A DNA stretch of 64,000 nucleotides from Devosia sp. MC521 (lineage in GTDB: Bacteria > Pseudomonadota > Alphaproteobacteria > Rhizobiales > Devosiaceae), in contig NZ_CP059902.1 of NCBI RefSeq assembly GCF_014127105.1, forward strand, positions 1,955,001 to 2,019,000. The letters are read 5' to 3'. The notes beneath the pieces were generated by a model. It was not told the origin of the DNA. It did no database searches and saw only the letters and a program-made list of their open reading frames with translations. A program made the translations under genes and the position numbers. Positions 54,988 to 64,000 of this stretch are shown here, piece by piece (position 1 is the stretch's first letter; each line of letters starts with the position of its first letter).

Positions 54988-56034
54988 TCAAGGCAGACGC
55001 ACCGTATGGTTTGGCTCAAACTCGGCCTTGCCAAAAGTGGCGCGCAGATTGTTGTCGGTCCATTCAAACGGATAGCCCAGCTTGAGCGGCATAGCCTCGG
55101 TCAGCTGGCGCTGAATTTCATTCGGCAGGTTGAAATCGCCCGCATGGAGGTTCTCCTCCACCTGCTCCACCTTGCGCGCCCCAATGATCGCAGCGGTAAC
55201 CTGATGATTACCGAGTAGCCAGCTTAAGGCCACTTGGCTTGGGGTTTTGCCGAGCTGCTTGGCCACCGCGACCAGCACATCAATGGCCTTGAGAGCATCG
55301 TCGAACCAATAGCGCGGCAGAGCAATCGACGCCTGAATGCCCATGCGCGTATCGGCGTCGGGCTTATCCTTGCCCTGGTATTTTCCCGAAAGCATCCCCG
55401 CCGCCAGCGGGCTCCAGCAGATCATCCCCACACCCGCATCCTCACATGCGGGCAGGATTTCGCGTTCCACATCGCGACGAATGAGATTGTAGAGATGCTG
55501 TGCCGATATCAGCTTCTCATAGCCCTTAGCCTCCGCCAGCGTATTCGCCTTGGAGATTTGCCAGCCGTAGAAATTGGAGCACCCAAGGTAACGCACCTTG
55601 CCTGAGCGCACCAAATCCTCCGCCGCCCGCATGCTTTCCTCAATCGGCGTATAGGGGTCTGGCCCGTGGAACTGGTAGAGATCGATATAGTCGAGCCCCA
55701 TGCGTTTGAGGCTCTTCTCGCACGCCTCAATGATATGTTTTCGCGACAGCCCGCGCGAGGTCACGGCGCTATTGGTCGGAAACCAGCACTTCGTTGCCAC
55801 GACCAGATCGTCGCGGACAAAATCCTTGAGCGCGACCCCGAGCATGCGCTCGCTATCTCCCCCCGAATAGCCGTCCGCCGTATCAATGAAATTGCCACCG
55901 CCCTCGACAAAGGCACGCACGATGGCCGTCGACCCCTCCTGGTCGCAGCCCCACTGTTTATTGCCAAAGGTCATAGTGCCGAGGCAGAGGCGTGAGACCA
56001 AAAGGCCCGACTGTCCCAAATAGCGATATTTCAT
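54988..56034 (-). CDS. Aldo/keto reductase
   Basis: This is a 348-residue NADPH-dependent TIM-barrel oxidoreductase. The catalytic tetrad lies in NFIDTADGYSGGDSE (Asp and Tyr, about 48-62), LVVATKCWFP (Lys, near 83) and DLYQFHGPDPYTP (His, near 123). LGCSNFYGWQISKA and AAIIGARKVEQVEENL are family blocks for substrate and cofactor contact. It lies 18 nt after an enolase-superfamily gene on the same strand, which suggests a shared sugar or sugar-acid pathway under the GntR regulator upstream. Confidence 0.92.
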   Translation of the reverse strand: MKYRYLGQSGLLVSRLCLGTMTFGNKQWGCDQEGSTAIVRAFVEGGGNFIDTADGYSGGDSERMLGVALKDFVRDDLVVATKCWFPTNSAVTSRGLSRKHIIEACEKSLKRMGLDYIDLYQFHGPDPYTPIEESMRAAEDLVRSGKVRYLGCSNFYGWQISKANTLAEAKGYEKLISAQHLYNLIRRDVEREILPACEDAGVGMICWSPLAAGMLSGKYQGKDKPDADTRMGIQASIALPRYWFDDALKAIDVLVAVAKQLGKTPSQVALSWLLGNHQVTAAIIGARKVEQVEENLHAGDFNLPNEIQRQLTEAMPLKLGYPFEWTDNNLRATFGKAEFEPNHTVRLP

Positions 56035-56052
56035 AATCCCCTCCTCCTTGGA

Positions 56053-57252
56053 CTAATCAAAGAAACCGGCGTCTTCCTCCGCGAGATATTTTTTGGCCCC
56101 TTCAGCATCAATGTCCAGCCCAAGGCCAGGCGCTTCGAGCAGATCGACATGGCTATTGGTGACGATCTTCTTGGGCAGGCCAATGACTATATCCGTCCAC
56201 CATGGGTCAGAGGCGCTCGGATATTCAAAGGCGATGAAATTGGCGGGCAGCGTGGCGCAGACATTGATCAATGCGCCCAAGCCCAGCAGACCGTTGGCCG
56301 TGCCATGCGGGGCCATCATGATCGAGTGCATATAGGCGTGCTCCGCCACCCACTTCAGCTCGGCGATCCCGCCAATATCCGCCGGGTCCGGCCCGACGAC
56401 GCGCACGGCCTGCGTTTCAATCAGCTCTTTGAAATTATGCCGGAGATAAATCTGCTCGCCCGTGTGGATCGGCGTTGAGGTAGACACGGTCAGCTCGCGA
56501 TAGGCTTGCGGATTGACCCAGGGAACATAGTCCCCCGTCAGCATATCCTCGAGCCACATGAGGTCATATTTCTCTACCGCCCGCGCAAAGCGGATGGCAT
56601 CGTTGAGAAACCACCCCGGCCCACAATCGAGCGCAAGGGATACCTTATCCCCCAGCACCTCCTTCATGGCCGAGACGCAATCGAGCATGTGATTGAACCC
56701 ACGCTCAGAGATCTGCCCCTGATCCATCGCCCCATGATAGCCCGCCTTGGTCTGGCGCGGCCCATAGTGGAAGTCGTCTATGCTGTCCTTCATGTTGGAG
56801 TGGAAGCTGATCCCCTGCTTCACCATGAAGAAGTTCTCGTCGCGCTCCATCATCCATTTCACATCCGCCGCATAATCCTCAGGCCGATCGCCGGTGCGCT
56901 TCTGCCGGATGGAACCGTTGTAGACGCGCACACTATCGCGCACCTTCCCGCCCAGCAGCTTATAGGCGGGCACACCTGCCGCTTTACCGGCAATATCCCA
57001 GAGCGCGTGCTCAATGGCACTAACAGCCGCCCCATAAGGCTTGAACGACCCGCGCTGGCGGATTTTCATCATGCAGCGCTCGACGTCTGTCGGGTCCTCC
57101 CCAATCAGAGCCTCTTTGAAATGCAATACGAAGGGCTTGAGATAGGTCTTGGTGAATTCCACCTCACCTAAGCCATAAAGCCCTTCATCGGTCACAATGC
57201 GAACAATAGGGTGACGCCCGATAACGGCGCAGCGCAGATCAGTAATCTTCAT
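56053..57252 (-). CDS. Enolase-superfamily (mandelate racemase type) sugar-acid dehydratase
   Basis: This is a 399-residue enzyme. The capping domain (about 1-120) precedes a barrel with VKQGISFH near 143, Asp in LALDCGPGWF near 208, Glu in WLEDMLTGDYV near 234, Glu in IHTGEQIYLR near 260 and His in MAPHGTANG near 308. This pattern of D, E, E and a barrel His fits the mandelate-racemase/glucarate-dehydratase groups. It lies between the GntR regulator (27 nt upstream) and the aldo/keto reductase. The substrate is probably an aldonate or uronate; I cannot name it. Confidence 0.9.
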   Translation of the reverse strand: MKITDLRCAVIGRHPIVRIVTDEGLYGLGEVEFTKTYLKPFVLHFKEALIGEDPTDVERCMMKIRQRGSFKPYGAAVSAIEHALWDIAGKAAGVPAYKLLGGKVRDSVRVYNGSIRQKRTGDRPEDYAADVKWMMERDENFFMVKQGISFHSNMKDSIDDFHYGPRQTKAGYHGAMDQGQISERGFNHMLDCVSAMKEVLGDKVSLALDCGPGWFLNDAIRFARAVEKYDLMWLEDMLTGDYVPWVNPQAYRELTVSTSTPIHTGEQIYLRHNFKELIETQAVRVVGPDPADIGGIAELKWVAEHAYMHSIMMAPHGTANGLLGLGALINVCATLPANFIAFEYPSASDPWWTDIVIGLPKKIVTNSHVDLLEAPGLGLDIDAEGAKKYLAEEDAGFFD

Positions 57253-57279
57253 GGGTCCCCTCCCGAAAAAAGATAAGAC

Positions 57280-57960
57280 CTAGGCGCTTGCACTCCCTGG
57301 TGCTTTGAGACGCGCTAGGCGCATTTGCTCGATAATATGGCGCCCAGAACCCTCCACGTGCTGGGCAACAATAGCTGCGGCCTTCTCCGCGTCTTGCTTG
57401 CGGATCGCCTCAATCAGCTCTCTATGTTCCCGCACCACCGTCTGGCGACGGCTCAAGGATGTCGGGAATTTTCGCGCGATAGAGCGCAAAATCTCTCTGT
57501 GCCGCCACCAAAGGTCCGCCGCGTGGCGATTATAGTGCCGACCATAAATGACCATGTGAAATTGCGTATCGAGCTGGCCGTGCTTTTCCGGATCACCGAA
57601 GTTCAAACTCTCGATCTGATCCTGAATGCGTTCCAGTTCGGCGATATCCGGATCACTGGCAATCGTGCAAAACCACCGCGTCAGCGAGGGCTCAATGAGC
57701 ATCTCGATCTCGCAAATGTCGCGCACGAAATCCTCGTCAATGCGCACCACCCGTGCCCCACGATTGGGCTCGATCGTCACCAGCCCTTCGCCACGCAAAA
57801 CCTGTAACGCTTCGCGCACCGGATTGGTCGATGTGCCATAGGTCGCGGCCAGTTCGCCGATCTTCAATCGCGCCAATGGAGCCAGTCGGCCCGAGACAAT
57901 ATCGTCGCGGATCCTCTGGTAAATCGTGCTGTGTGAAACGTCGAAATCAGGCGCGGTCAT
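57280..57960 (-). CDS. GntR-family regulator (FCD/FadR subfamily)
   Basis: This is a 226-residue regulator. The winged helix reads STIYQRIRDDIVSGRLAP and YGTSTNPVREALQVLRGEGLVTI at about 10-60. The C-terminal FCD domain (about 80-215) has the metal-ligand pattern in LDTQFHMVIYG and VVREHRELIEAIRKQD and AQHVEGSGRHI. It diverges from the ABC importer at 58278 and precedes the dehydratase and reductase genes, so it probably controls both arms. ATG 57960 matches the HTH start. Confidence 0.9.
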   Translation of the reverse strand: MTAPDFDVSHSTIYQRIRDDIVSGRLAPLARLKIGELAATYGTSTNPVREALQVLRGEGLVTIEPNRGARVVRIDEDFVRDICEIEMLIEPSLTRWFCTIASDPDIAELERIQDQIESLNFGDPEKHGQLDTQFHMVIYGRHYNRHAADLWWRHREILRSIARKFPTSLSRRQTVVREHRELIEAIRKQDAEKAAAIVAQHVEGSGRHIIEQMRLARLKAPGSASA

Positions 57961-58277
57961 GATGCTTTTTGCGCAACCAACATGCCCCATCTGTAGCGCC
58001 AGAACATCGACAAGCCAAGAGCGATCATCACATAATCAGATTCAGATAATGTACGATCTAATTGCCATTGACACACAGGTTAACGTCTGTAACGTTTTCG
58101 ACAGCAACAAAACGTTCATCGAAAGAACGATTGCCAGCAAGCAGGCAGTACGTCCCGTCAGGCCCCGCATGGTCTGGACTGCCACCTAAGGAGGCGCAGC
58201 TGAGATTACTCGCTGCGGGGAGGACAAACCTCGGCCGAGGGGGCTGAGAGTTTCTCCCATGATGAGGAGGACTACCA
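57961..58277. promoter_or_regulatory. Divergent regulatory region of the GntR/importer locus
   Basis: A perfect TTGACA -35 (58068-58073) reads to the right. Within the expected -10 region and just downstream lies AACGTTTT-N10-AAAACGTT (58091-58116), a perfect 8-bp inverted repeat. AGAT-N8-ATCT (58044-58059) lies just upstream of the -35 and may be a GntR half-site pair. GAGGAGG at 58264-58270 is the ribosome site of the binding-protein gene. Which repeat the regulator uses is not known. Confidence 0.45.
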
Positions 58278-59777
58278 ATGACACATTCGCAAGGCCGCTT
58301 CACGCGGTCGGGCTGGGCTTGTGCACGGCGTGTTTCTGCTTACGCCCTAGCCACAGCCACCACCGCATCCATGCTTTCACTTCCTGCCATGGCGCAGACG
58401 GTCGACCTCAGCAAATGGTCGCCCGAATACGTCAAATCCATTGCGGGCACCCACACATTTGACACCAATGGCGATTGCGCCGCTGTCGTCCCCGCCGACT
58501 ACAAGGGCAAGGTCAGCTATTGGTACACTGGCCCCTTTGAAGCCGATCCCGAAATCGCCCACAAGGTCGACAAAGACTTCTGGGAAGCCTTCAAAGCCGC
58601 CTACCCCAATATCGAAACCGACGTTCAGTCGATCACTTATAACGAGCTCCTCGACAAGTTCCGCACCTCCCTGCTCGGCAATGCCGCGCCAATGGTCGTG
58701 CGCTTGCAAATTCTCGGTGGCGTCGAGTTCTCCGCCAAGGGCTATTTGAACCCACTCAAGCCCGAAGATGTCGGCTATTCCAGCTCCGATTTCTGGCCAG
58801 GCGCGATGAAATCCGTCACCTATGACGGCGTCCCCTACGGCATTCCGACCAATAACGAGACCATGGCGCTCATATGGAACGCCAAGATCTTCAAGGACGC
58901 CGGTCTCGATCCTGAAAACCCACCGGCCACTTGGGACGATCTCGTCACTTACTCGAAAACCATCAAAGACAAGCTCGGCATCTCTGGCTATGGCCTCGTC
59001 GCTAAGCAAAACGCGGGCAACACCCCGTTCCGCTTCATGCCTCAGCTCTGGGCCTATGGTGGTGGCGCGCTCGACGAAGCCGCTGACAGCCCGTCCTACA
59101 CCGATGTCTGGGTGAACAACGATGGCTCCAAGGCGGCGCTGCAAGCCGCTGTGCAGATGTATGTGACCGATAAATCGGCTCCGACATCGGCCCTGACCAA
59201 TACTCAGGCCGAAAATCAGGCGCCGTTCATTGCTGGCCAACTGGCCATGATGATCGCACACCCGTCTGAATACGCCCGCATGGTCGATCTTTCGAGCAAA
59301 GCCACCGGCGCTGATAAAGCCGTGGCCGACGAAGTGATTGAGAACATGCGTTATGGCCTCATTCCAGAAGGCCCAGCCCGTCGTGCTGTGGTGTTCGGTG
59401 GCTCCAACATCCACGTGGTCAAACCCGAATATGTCAACGGCGGTGCCTATGACGAACAGGCCGTAAAGGCGCTCGTCTGCATGTGGACCAGCCCGGAATG
59501 GTCAACCAAGCTCGCTTGGACAGGCTCCAACCCGGGTCACCTTGGTGGCTTCACCACCGAATGGATGAAAGAGCGTCTCGACACCATCAAATTCCTCGAC
59601 GTCACCACCTCCATGCTGCCCAACGGCATTCCCTTCCCGGTTCTGCCCGAAAGCCCGGAAATCATGAACATCGTCATTCCGGACATGATGCAGAACGCGC
59701 TGACCGGAGCCATGACGGTTGATGAGGCGGTCAATGACGCCGCGGCCAAGATCGAAGAGATCATCGGCGGCTTCTAA
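58278..59777 (+). CDS. ABC transporter substrate-binding protein (family 1)
   Basis: This is a 499-residue periplasmic receptor. The N-terminus is long (MTHSQGRFTRSGWACARR, then a hydrophobic stretch to AMAQ), a signal peptide with an extended positive region. SBP_bac_1-type blocks include VSYWYTGPFEADPEI, TYDGVPYGIPTNNETMALIWNAKIFKDAGLDPENPPATWDDL (in blocks near 185-225) and FIAGQLAMMIAHPSEY. It heads an importer set with two permeases and an ATPase, all on the plus strand. The ligand is probably an oligo- or acidic sugar. Confidence 0.92.
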   Translation: MTHSQGRFTRSGWACARRVSAYALATATTASMLSLPAMAQTVDLSKWSPEYVKSIAGTHTFDTNGDCAAVVPADYKGKVSYWYTGPFEADPEIAHKVDKDFWEAFKAAYPNIETDVQSITYNELLDKFRTSLLGNAAPMVVRLQILGGVEFSAKGYLNPLKPEDVGYSSSDFWPGAMKSVTYDGVPYGIPTNNETMALIWNAKIFKDAGLDPENPPATWDDLVTYSKTIKDKLGISGYGLVAKQNAGNTPFRFMPQLWAYGGGALDEAADSPSYTDVWVNNDGSKAALQAAVQMYVTDKSAPTSALTNTQAENQAPFIAGQLAMMIAHPSEYARMVDLSSKATGADKAVADEVIENMRYGLIPEGPARRAVVFGGSNIHVVKPEYVNGGAYDEQAVKALVCMWTSPEWSTKLAWTGSNPGHLGGFTTEWMKERLDTIKFLDVTTSMLPNGIPFPVLPESPEIMNIVIPDMMQNALTGAMTVDEAVNDAAAKIEEIIGGF

Positions 59778-59863
59778 CCCGGTTTTCGCTCCCGAAACGC
59801 TGATCGGCGGTCGCAGGCCACCCGCCACCGCCGGTCACTCTCAAGCCTATAGGGACGTCTCTA

Positions 59864-60832
59864 ATGACCAATATTTCAGGGCAGCCCGCCATGCGTGGGC
59901 GGCAGTTAGACGAGGTTTATCGTAAACCCAATGTCGCCGAACGGGCCTGGCAGAGCCGTGCAGACTATCTCTACGTCATGCCAGCCATTGTGGTGATGTT
60001 GGTGGTGATCGCTTACCCGGTCTACTACACCATTGAACTGAGCTTTTTCAAAACGCCGCCGAGCCTCCAGCTCAAAGACAAGATTTTCATCGGCTTTGAC
60101 AACTACACCACCATTCTGGGCCAGGCCTCGTTTTGGAAGGTCACCGTCAACACGCTGATCTGGACCTTCTTCTCCACGCTCTTCGCTTTTGTGCTCGGCT
60201 TGGGCGCAGCCCTCGCCCTCCACCGCGAATTCGTCGGCCGGGCATTCCTGCGCGCCATTTTGCTGATTCCGTGGGTCGTCAGCGCCGTTGCAGCCTCTTA
60301 CGTCTGGAAGTGGATGTACCACTCCGACTTTGGCGCCATTGGCGCGCTCATGGTGCAACTGGGCGTCACCGATCAGCCCATAAACTTCATCGACAACACC
60401 ACCACCGCGCTGCCCTCGCTCATTGTCATCAACGTCTGGAAGGAATTTTCCTTCGCCATGATCATGCTCATGGCTGGCCTGCAGACCGTGCCCGAGCAAT
60501 TGCTGCGCGCCGCCAAGGTCGATGGCGCCAATGCCTGGCAGCGCTTCTGGCATGTGACCTTCCCGCATTTGGCGGGCGTCTCCACCGTCACCATTCTTCT
60601 CTTGCTGGTGACAAACTTCAATTCCTTCATCATCCCTTGGCTCACCACCGGCGGCGGACCCGCTGGCGCGACCGACATCTGGATCACCCAGATTTATCAG
60701 CTCGCCTTTGGCCGCCAACGCTGGGGCGTGGCAGCGGCCTACTCGGTCCTGCTGTTCCTCATCATGATGACGCTAGGCTATTTCTATGTCCGCGCGCTCT
60801 CTCGCGGCGATGACAAGAGGGAAGTCGCATGA
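59864..60832 (+). CDS. Carbohydrate ABC transporter permease (MalF type)
   Basis: This is a 322-residue permease. A cytoplasmic N-terminal tail of about 35 residues precedes helix 1 (YVMPAIVVMLVVIAYPVYYT). The EAA loop reads PEQLLRAAKVDGANAWQRFWHVTFPHLAGV near 208-237. It starts 87 nt after the binding-protein stop and overlaps the next permease by 4 nt. Confidence 0.94.
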   Translation: MTNISGQPAMRGRQLDEVYRKPNVAERAWQSRADYLYVMPAIVVMLVVIAYPVYYTIELSFFKTPPSLQLKDKIFIGFDNYTTILGQASFWKVTVNTLIWTFFSTLFAFVLGLGAALALHREFVGRAFLRAILLIPWVVSAVAASYVWKWMYHSDFGAIGALMVQLGVTDQPINFIDNTTTALPSLIVINVWKEFSFAMIMLMAGLQTVPEQLLRAAKVDGANAWQRFWHVTFPHLAGVSTVTILLLLVTNFNSFIIPWLTTGGGPAGATDIWITQIYQLAFGRQRWGVAAAYSVLLFLIMMTLGYFYVRALSRGDDKREVA

Positions 60833-61713
60833 GCACTCTCACCGCATCGCAAGACCGCGCCGTTGCCAGAACCAGCTTTGACGGCTGGCGCTGGGGTGGC
60901 CGCTTGTTCTTGGTCTTTCTCGTCGGCTTCACCGTCATGCCTATGGCGTGGATGCTGATCACATCGCTCAAGACCGGCTTTGCCGCCATGCAATATCCAC
61001 CGCAATGGTGGCCGACCGAGCCAACCCTCGACAATTACTGGCGGCTCCTCGATCCACGCGGGCAAGTGGGGCAGGATTTCCTGCGCTACTTCGGCAATAG
61101 CGTCTGGGTTTCCGTCGCCACCACAGTTCTCGCCGTGGTCGTCGCCGTCCCCGCGGCTTATGCCTTCTCCCGCTTCCGCTTTCCGGGCCGGACATTCCTC
61201 TTTTTCGCGGTTCTGCTGCGCAACATGTTCCCGGCGGTCATCTTCCTCGTCCCACTGTTCATCCTGATGCGCTGGCTGGGGCTGGTGAACACCCACGGAT
61301 CGCTGATCCTCACCTATCTCACCTTCGGCCTCCCGCTCGCCATTTGGCTGCTCAAAGGCTTTTACGACAATATCCCGATCCAGCTGGAGCAAGCCGCCCG
61401 TATCGATGGCGCCACCCGCTTCCAAGCCTTCTTCTACATTGTCATGCCCCTCTCAACGCCGGGGATCATTGCCACCTCGATCTATTCCTTCATCGGCGCA
61501 TGGAACGAATACATCTACGCCTACACCTTCCTGACCCGTCACGATCAGATGACGCTTCCGGTCGGCATTCAGCGCTTCTTCTCTGAAAACGCCACCGACT
61601 GGCCCGGCCTCATGGCCGCGACCTTCCTCATGAGCGTGCCCGTCGTGGTGCTGTTCCTTGTCCTTCAACGCTATTTCGTGCGGGCCCTCGCTGAGGGCGC
61701 CGTCAAGCACTAG
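60829..61713 (+). CDS. Carbohydrate ABC transporter permease (MalG type)
   Basis: This is a 294-residue permease with six helices. The EAA loop reads PIQLEQAARIDGATRFQAFFYIVMPLSTPGI near 184-214. The end (VLQRYFVRALAEGAVKH) is the usual MalG-type tail. It is coupled to the upstream permease by ATGA overlap and lies 11 nt before the ATPase gene. Confidence 0.94.
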   Translation: MSTLTASQDRAVARTSFDGWRWGGRLFLVFLVGFTVMPMAWMLITSLKTGFAAMQYPPQWWPTEPTLDNYWRLLDPRGQVGQDFLRYFGNSVWVSVATTVLAVVVAVPAAYAFSRFRFPGRTFLFFAVLLRNMFPAVIFLVPLFILMRWLGLVNTHGSLILTYLTFGLPLAIWLLKGFYDNIPIQLEQAARIDGATRFQAFFYIVMPLSTPGIIATSIYSFIGAWNEYIYAYTFLTRHDQMTLPVGIQRFFSENATDWPGLMAATFLMSVPVVVLFLVLQRYFVRALAEGAVKH

Positions 61714-61724
61714 GGAGCACTCCC

Positions 61725-62822
61725 ATGGCTGAAGTCGTCCTCCAAAACATCATGAAGCGCTACGGCGATCTCTATGCCGTCAATGATGTGTCCTTCACCG
61801 TCAACGATGGCGAGTTCGTCGCCCTCGTTGGCCCCTCGGGTTGCGGCAAAACCACGACCCTAAACCTCATCGCCGGGCTCCTCCCTATCACGTCAGGGAA
61901 CATCTCCATCGGTGATCGTAACGTTACCCGTCTTGATCCCAAAGACCGCGACATTGCCATGGTTTTTCAAAACTATGCGCTCTACCCGCAAAAGACGGTC
62001 TTTCAAAATCTGGCCTTTCCTTTGCAGATGCGAAAGCTGCCCAAGGACCAGATTGAGACCAAGGTGAAAGAGGCCGCCCGCGTCCTCGACATCACCCACC
62101 TGTTGGAGCGTCGCCCCCGCGAACTCTCAGGCGGTCAGCAACAGCGCGTTGCCTTGGGCCGGGCTCTGGTGCGCGATCCGCTGGTCTTTCTCATGGACGA
62201 GCCGCTCTCCAATCTCGACGCCAAGCTGCGCGTGCAGATGCGCTCCGAGATCAAACGCTTCCACCACAACCTCAACGCCACCATTGTCTACGTCACCCAT
62301 GACCAGCTTGAAGCTGTCACCATGTCCGACAAAATGGCGGTGATGAACGGCGGCCTGCTCCAGCAATACGACGCTCCAGAGAAAGTCTTCGCCGATCCGG
62401 TGAACATGTTTGTCGCCAGCTTCGTCGGCTCTCCGGCCATGAGCCTTATTCCGCTCGAAGCCGTCACCCAAGGCGCCGATACTGTTCTGCGCTCTCCCGA
62501 AGGCTGGGACTTTACCCTGTCTCCGGAGAACGCCCGTAAAGCGCAACGCTCGACAACCGTCAAAGTCGTCCTCGGCGCGCGCCACTCAACCCTGAAACTG
62601 CACCACAGCGCCCAACCGGGCACCGTCCCCGGCAAAGTCTATACCGTTGAACCTACAGGCGACATCACCTTCGCCCAGGTCTTCATCTCCGGCGCAGTGG
62701 TCAACATCAGCCTCGATCCATCGGTCCACATCCGGCCCGACGACTTGGTCCATATCGAGTTCGACCAATCCCGCATCCATCTCTTCGACGAAAACACCAC
62801 TATGGCCCTCAAGGCCGATTGA
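61725..62822 (+). CDS. Sugar ABC transporter ATPase (UgpC/MalK type)
   Basis: This is a 365-residue ATPase. Walker A is GPSGCGKTT near 36-44, Q loop [14 protein letters not shown], signature [19 protein letters not shown] near 133-151, Walker [15 protein letters not shown], and switch [16 protein letters not shown]-type regulatory domain fills residues about 240-365. It energises the two permeases just upstream. Confidence 0.95.
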   Translation: MAEVVLQNIMKRYGDLYAVNDVSFTVNDGEFVALVGPSGCGKTTTLNLIAGLLPITSGNISIGDRNVTRLDPKDRDIAMVFQNYALYPQKTVFQNLAFPLQMRKLPKDQIETKVKEAARVLDITHLLERRPRELSGGQQQRVALGRALVRDPLVFLMDEPLSNLDAKLRVQMRSEIKRFHHNLNATIVYVTHDQLEAVTMSDKMAVMNGGLLQQYDAPEKVFADPVNMFVASFVGSPAMSLIPLEAVTQGADTVLRSPEGWDFTLSPENARKAQRSTTVKVVLGARHSTLKLHHSAQPGTVPGKVYTVEPTGDITFAQVFISGAVVNISLDPSVHIRPDDLVHIEFDQSRIHLFDENTTMALKAD

Positions 62823-62835
62823 ACCGAGTTTTGCC

Positions 62836-64000
62836 ATGAACCTGCACGACGCTGCACTCAATCACGTCAATACAAACTCCCGTCCATCGGAACTGCGCAT
62901 CACCGACATGCGGGTCGCCGAAATCCAGGGTGCCCCCTTCTATTCGGCCATTCTCAAGATCTACACCAACCAAGGCATTGTCGGCCTTGGCGAGGTCCGC
63001 GACGGCGCCAGCGCCACTTTCGCGCTCATGCTCAAAAGCCGACTCTTGGGCGAAAACCCCTGCGATGTGGATCGCCTCTTCCGCCGCATCAAACAGTTCG
63101 GTGGCCATGGCCGCCAGGGCGGCGGTGTCTCCGCCATTGAAATCGCCCTGTGGGACATCGCCGGCAAAGCCTACGGCGTGCCGATCTACCAGATGCTCGG
63201 CGGCAAATTCCGCGACAAGGTCCGCATGTATTGCGATACCGACGCCACCGTCCCAAGCGGCACCGAAACTGGCAAGCGCCTCAAAGAACGCATGGATCTG
63301 GGCTTTACCTTCCTCAAGATGGATCTGGGCCTCATGCAGATCGTCGACACGCCCGGAGCCGTCGTCTCACCCTCCGGCTCGCTGGAAGGATTTAAAACCC
63401 ACCCGTCGCGCGGTGCTGTTCGCTCGATGGAAGATCGGCGCGCCCGCAATGCAGTCTACGACGTCCACAATGTTCGCCACCCCTTCACCGGCCTCAACTT
63501 CACCGAACGGGGTCTCGAGCTGCTCGAGCAATATATCTACGAGGTGCGCGAGGTCATCGGCTACGAAATCCCGCTCGCCATCGACCATGTTGGTCACATC
63601 TCGCTGCAGTCGGGCATTCGCCTTGCCAAGCGCATTGAAAAATACGCCCCGGCATGGCTCGAAGACGTGATCCCTTGGCAATACGCCGACCAATATCGCA
63701 CGCTGCAACAGGCGACCACGGTGCCAATCTGCACGGGCGAAGACATCTACCTCAGGGAAGGCTTTGAGCCGCTCCTCAATTCCGGCATCGCCATTATCCA
63801 CCCCGATCTTCTGACTTCGGGCGGCATTCTCGAAACCAAGAAAATCGGCGATGCGGCGCAGGAAAAGGGCATCGCTATGGCCATCCATATGGCCGAAAGC
63901 CCGGTCGCGTGTATGGCCGCCGCCCACATGGCAATCGCCACCGAGAACTTCATGGCCCTCGAATACCACTCGGTCGACGTCGACTGGTGGGACGACATCG
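62836..64000 (+). CDS. Enolase-superfamily (mandelate racemase type) protein (partial)
   Basis: The first 388 codons are visible and the gene runs off the right edge. After an N-terminal extension of about 20 residues, [20 protein letters not shown] begins the capping domain. Barrel residues are Lys/Asp in TFLKMDLGL, Asp in LAIDHVGHI near 250, Glu in WLEDVIPW near 276, Glu in ICTGEDIYL near 303 and His in [10 protein letters not shown] near 348. It starts 13 nt after the ATPase stop and is probably the sugar-acid dehydratase fed by this importer. It belongs to the same superfamily as the gene at 56053, but the sequences are clearly different. Confidence 0.9.
   Translation, partial: MNLHDAALNHVNTNSRPSELRITDMRVAEIQGAPFYSAILKIYTNQGIVGLGEVRDGASATFALMLKSRLLGENPCDVDRLFRRIKQFGGHGRQGGGVSAIEIALWDIAGKAYGVPIYQMLGGKFRDKVRMYCDTDATVPSGTETGKRLKERMDLGFTFLKMDLGLMQIVDTPGAVVSPSGSLEGFKTHPSRGAVRSMEDRRARNAVYDVHNVRHPFTGLNFTERGLELLEQYIYEVREVIGYEIPLAIDHVGHISLQSGIRLAKRIEKYAPAWLEDVIPWQYADQYRTLQQATTVPICTGEDIYLREGFEPLLNSGIAIIHPDLLTSGGILETKKIGDAAQEKGIAMAIHMAESPVACMAAAHMAIATENFMALEYHSVDVDWWDDI

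Noticed and set aside
57961..58277. Riboswitch in the leader of the importer gene
   Set aside because: G-rich tracts near 58218-58250 suggested structure, but I could not build a conserved riboswitch core; an operator/promoter reading explains the region.
58377..59414. 345-codon frame antisense to the binding-protein gene
   Set aside because: It is a shadow frame; the plus-strand protein has a signal peptide and family motifs.
1..64000. CRISPR arrays, rRNA, tRNA
   Set aside because: I saw no regularly spaced repeats and no rRNA or tRNA-like sequence on either strand; short degenerate RNAs could still be missed by eye.

Overview
The window reads as one stretch of an alphaproteobacterial chromosome, most likely Hyphomicrobiales. 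A Devosia-like organism is my best guess, from gene style rather than any search. Coding density is high and G+C is about 60%. An RpiR-type iolR sits with an iolC-D-E-B run whose IolC is fused to an aldolase domain, and there are many binding-protein-dependent sugar and sugar-acid importers with local LacI, IclR, GntR and RpiR regulators. I saw no rRNA, tRNA, CRISPR array or intact mobile element.

Layout. 1-4.7 kb: a partial family-5 ABC binding protein diverges from a LacI regulator; a ribulokinase-like FGGY kinase and a ribitol 2-dehydrogenase follow (ribitol to D-ribulose to D-ribulose 5-phosphate). 4.7-5.1 kb: remnants of an IS3-family transposase and of an AraC-type regulator. 5.4-13.4 kb: a complete kdp potassium system (kdpF-A-B-C-D-E plus a 27-residue ORF ahead of kdpF) with a candidate KdpE site. 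13.9-15.6 kb: an SDR whose catalytic Tyr position holds Phe, and an unrecognised beta-strand-rich protein. 15.8-27.8 kb: a sugar-acid locus. It has an eight-gene minus-strand run (IclR/SMP-30 fusion, ABC ATPase, SDR, binding protein, two permeases, DapA-family lyase, enolase-superfamily dehydratase) diverging from a second enolase-superfamily enzyme, DgoK-like kinase and mutarotase. One palindrome lies in the divergent region and a near copy lies in front of the binding protein.

28-31.4 kb: small housekeeping or envelope genes (VOC protein, periplasmic protein, L,D-transpeptidase-like lipoprotein, DUF983 protein, esterase). 31.5-35.3 kb: a yehZYXW-type betaine/osmolyte importer. 35.4-39.3 kb: an MFS exporter, and a LacI regulator diverging from an ADP-ribosylglycohydrolase-family enzyme. 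39.4-51.2 kb: myo-inositol catabolism (Gfo/Idh/MocA oxidoreductase, ribose-type ABC importer, iolR, idhA, iolC, iolD, iolE, iolB) with repeated GAA-N6-TTC sites in both divergent promoter regions. 51.2-52.35 kb: a lower-G+C two-gene insertion encoding a RusA-like resolvase and a PD-(D/E)XK plus HEPN-like protein. This is the best candidate for an undescribed conflict or DNA-processing module. 52.6-54.9 kb: tex. 55-64 kb: another sugar or sugar-acid locus (aldo/keto reductase, enolase-superfamily enzyme and GntR regulator diverging from a complete ABC importer and a further enolase-superfamily enzyme cut by the window end).

The catabolic loci share one logic: import by a dedicated ABC system, oxidation by an SDR, Gfo/Idh or aldo/keto reductase, lactone opening, dehydration by enolase-superfamily enzymes, then kinase or aldolase steps, each with a local regulator. 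Exact substrates, other than inositol and probably ribitol, cannot be read from sequence alone.
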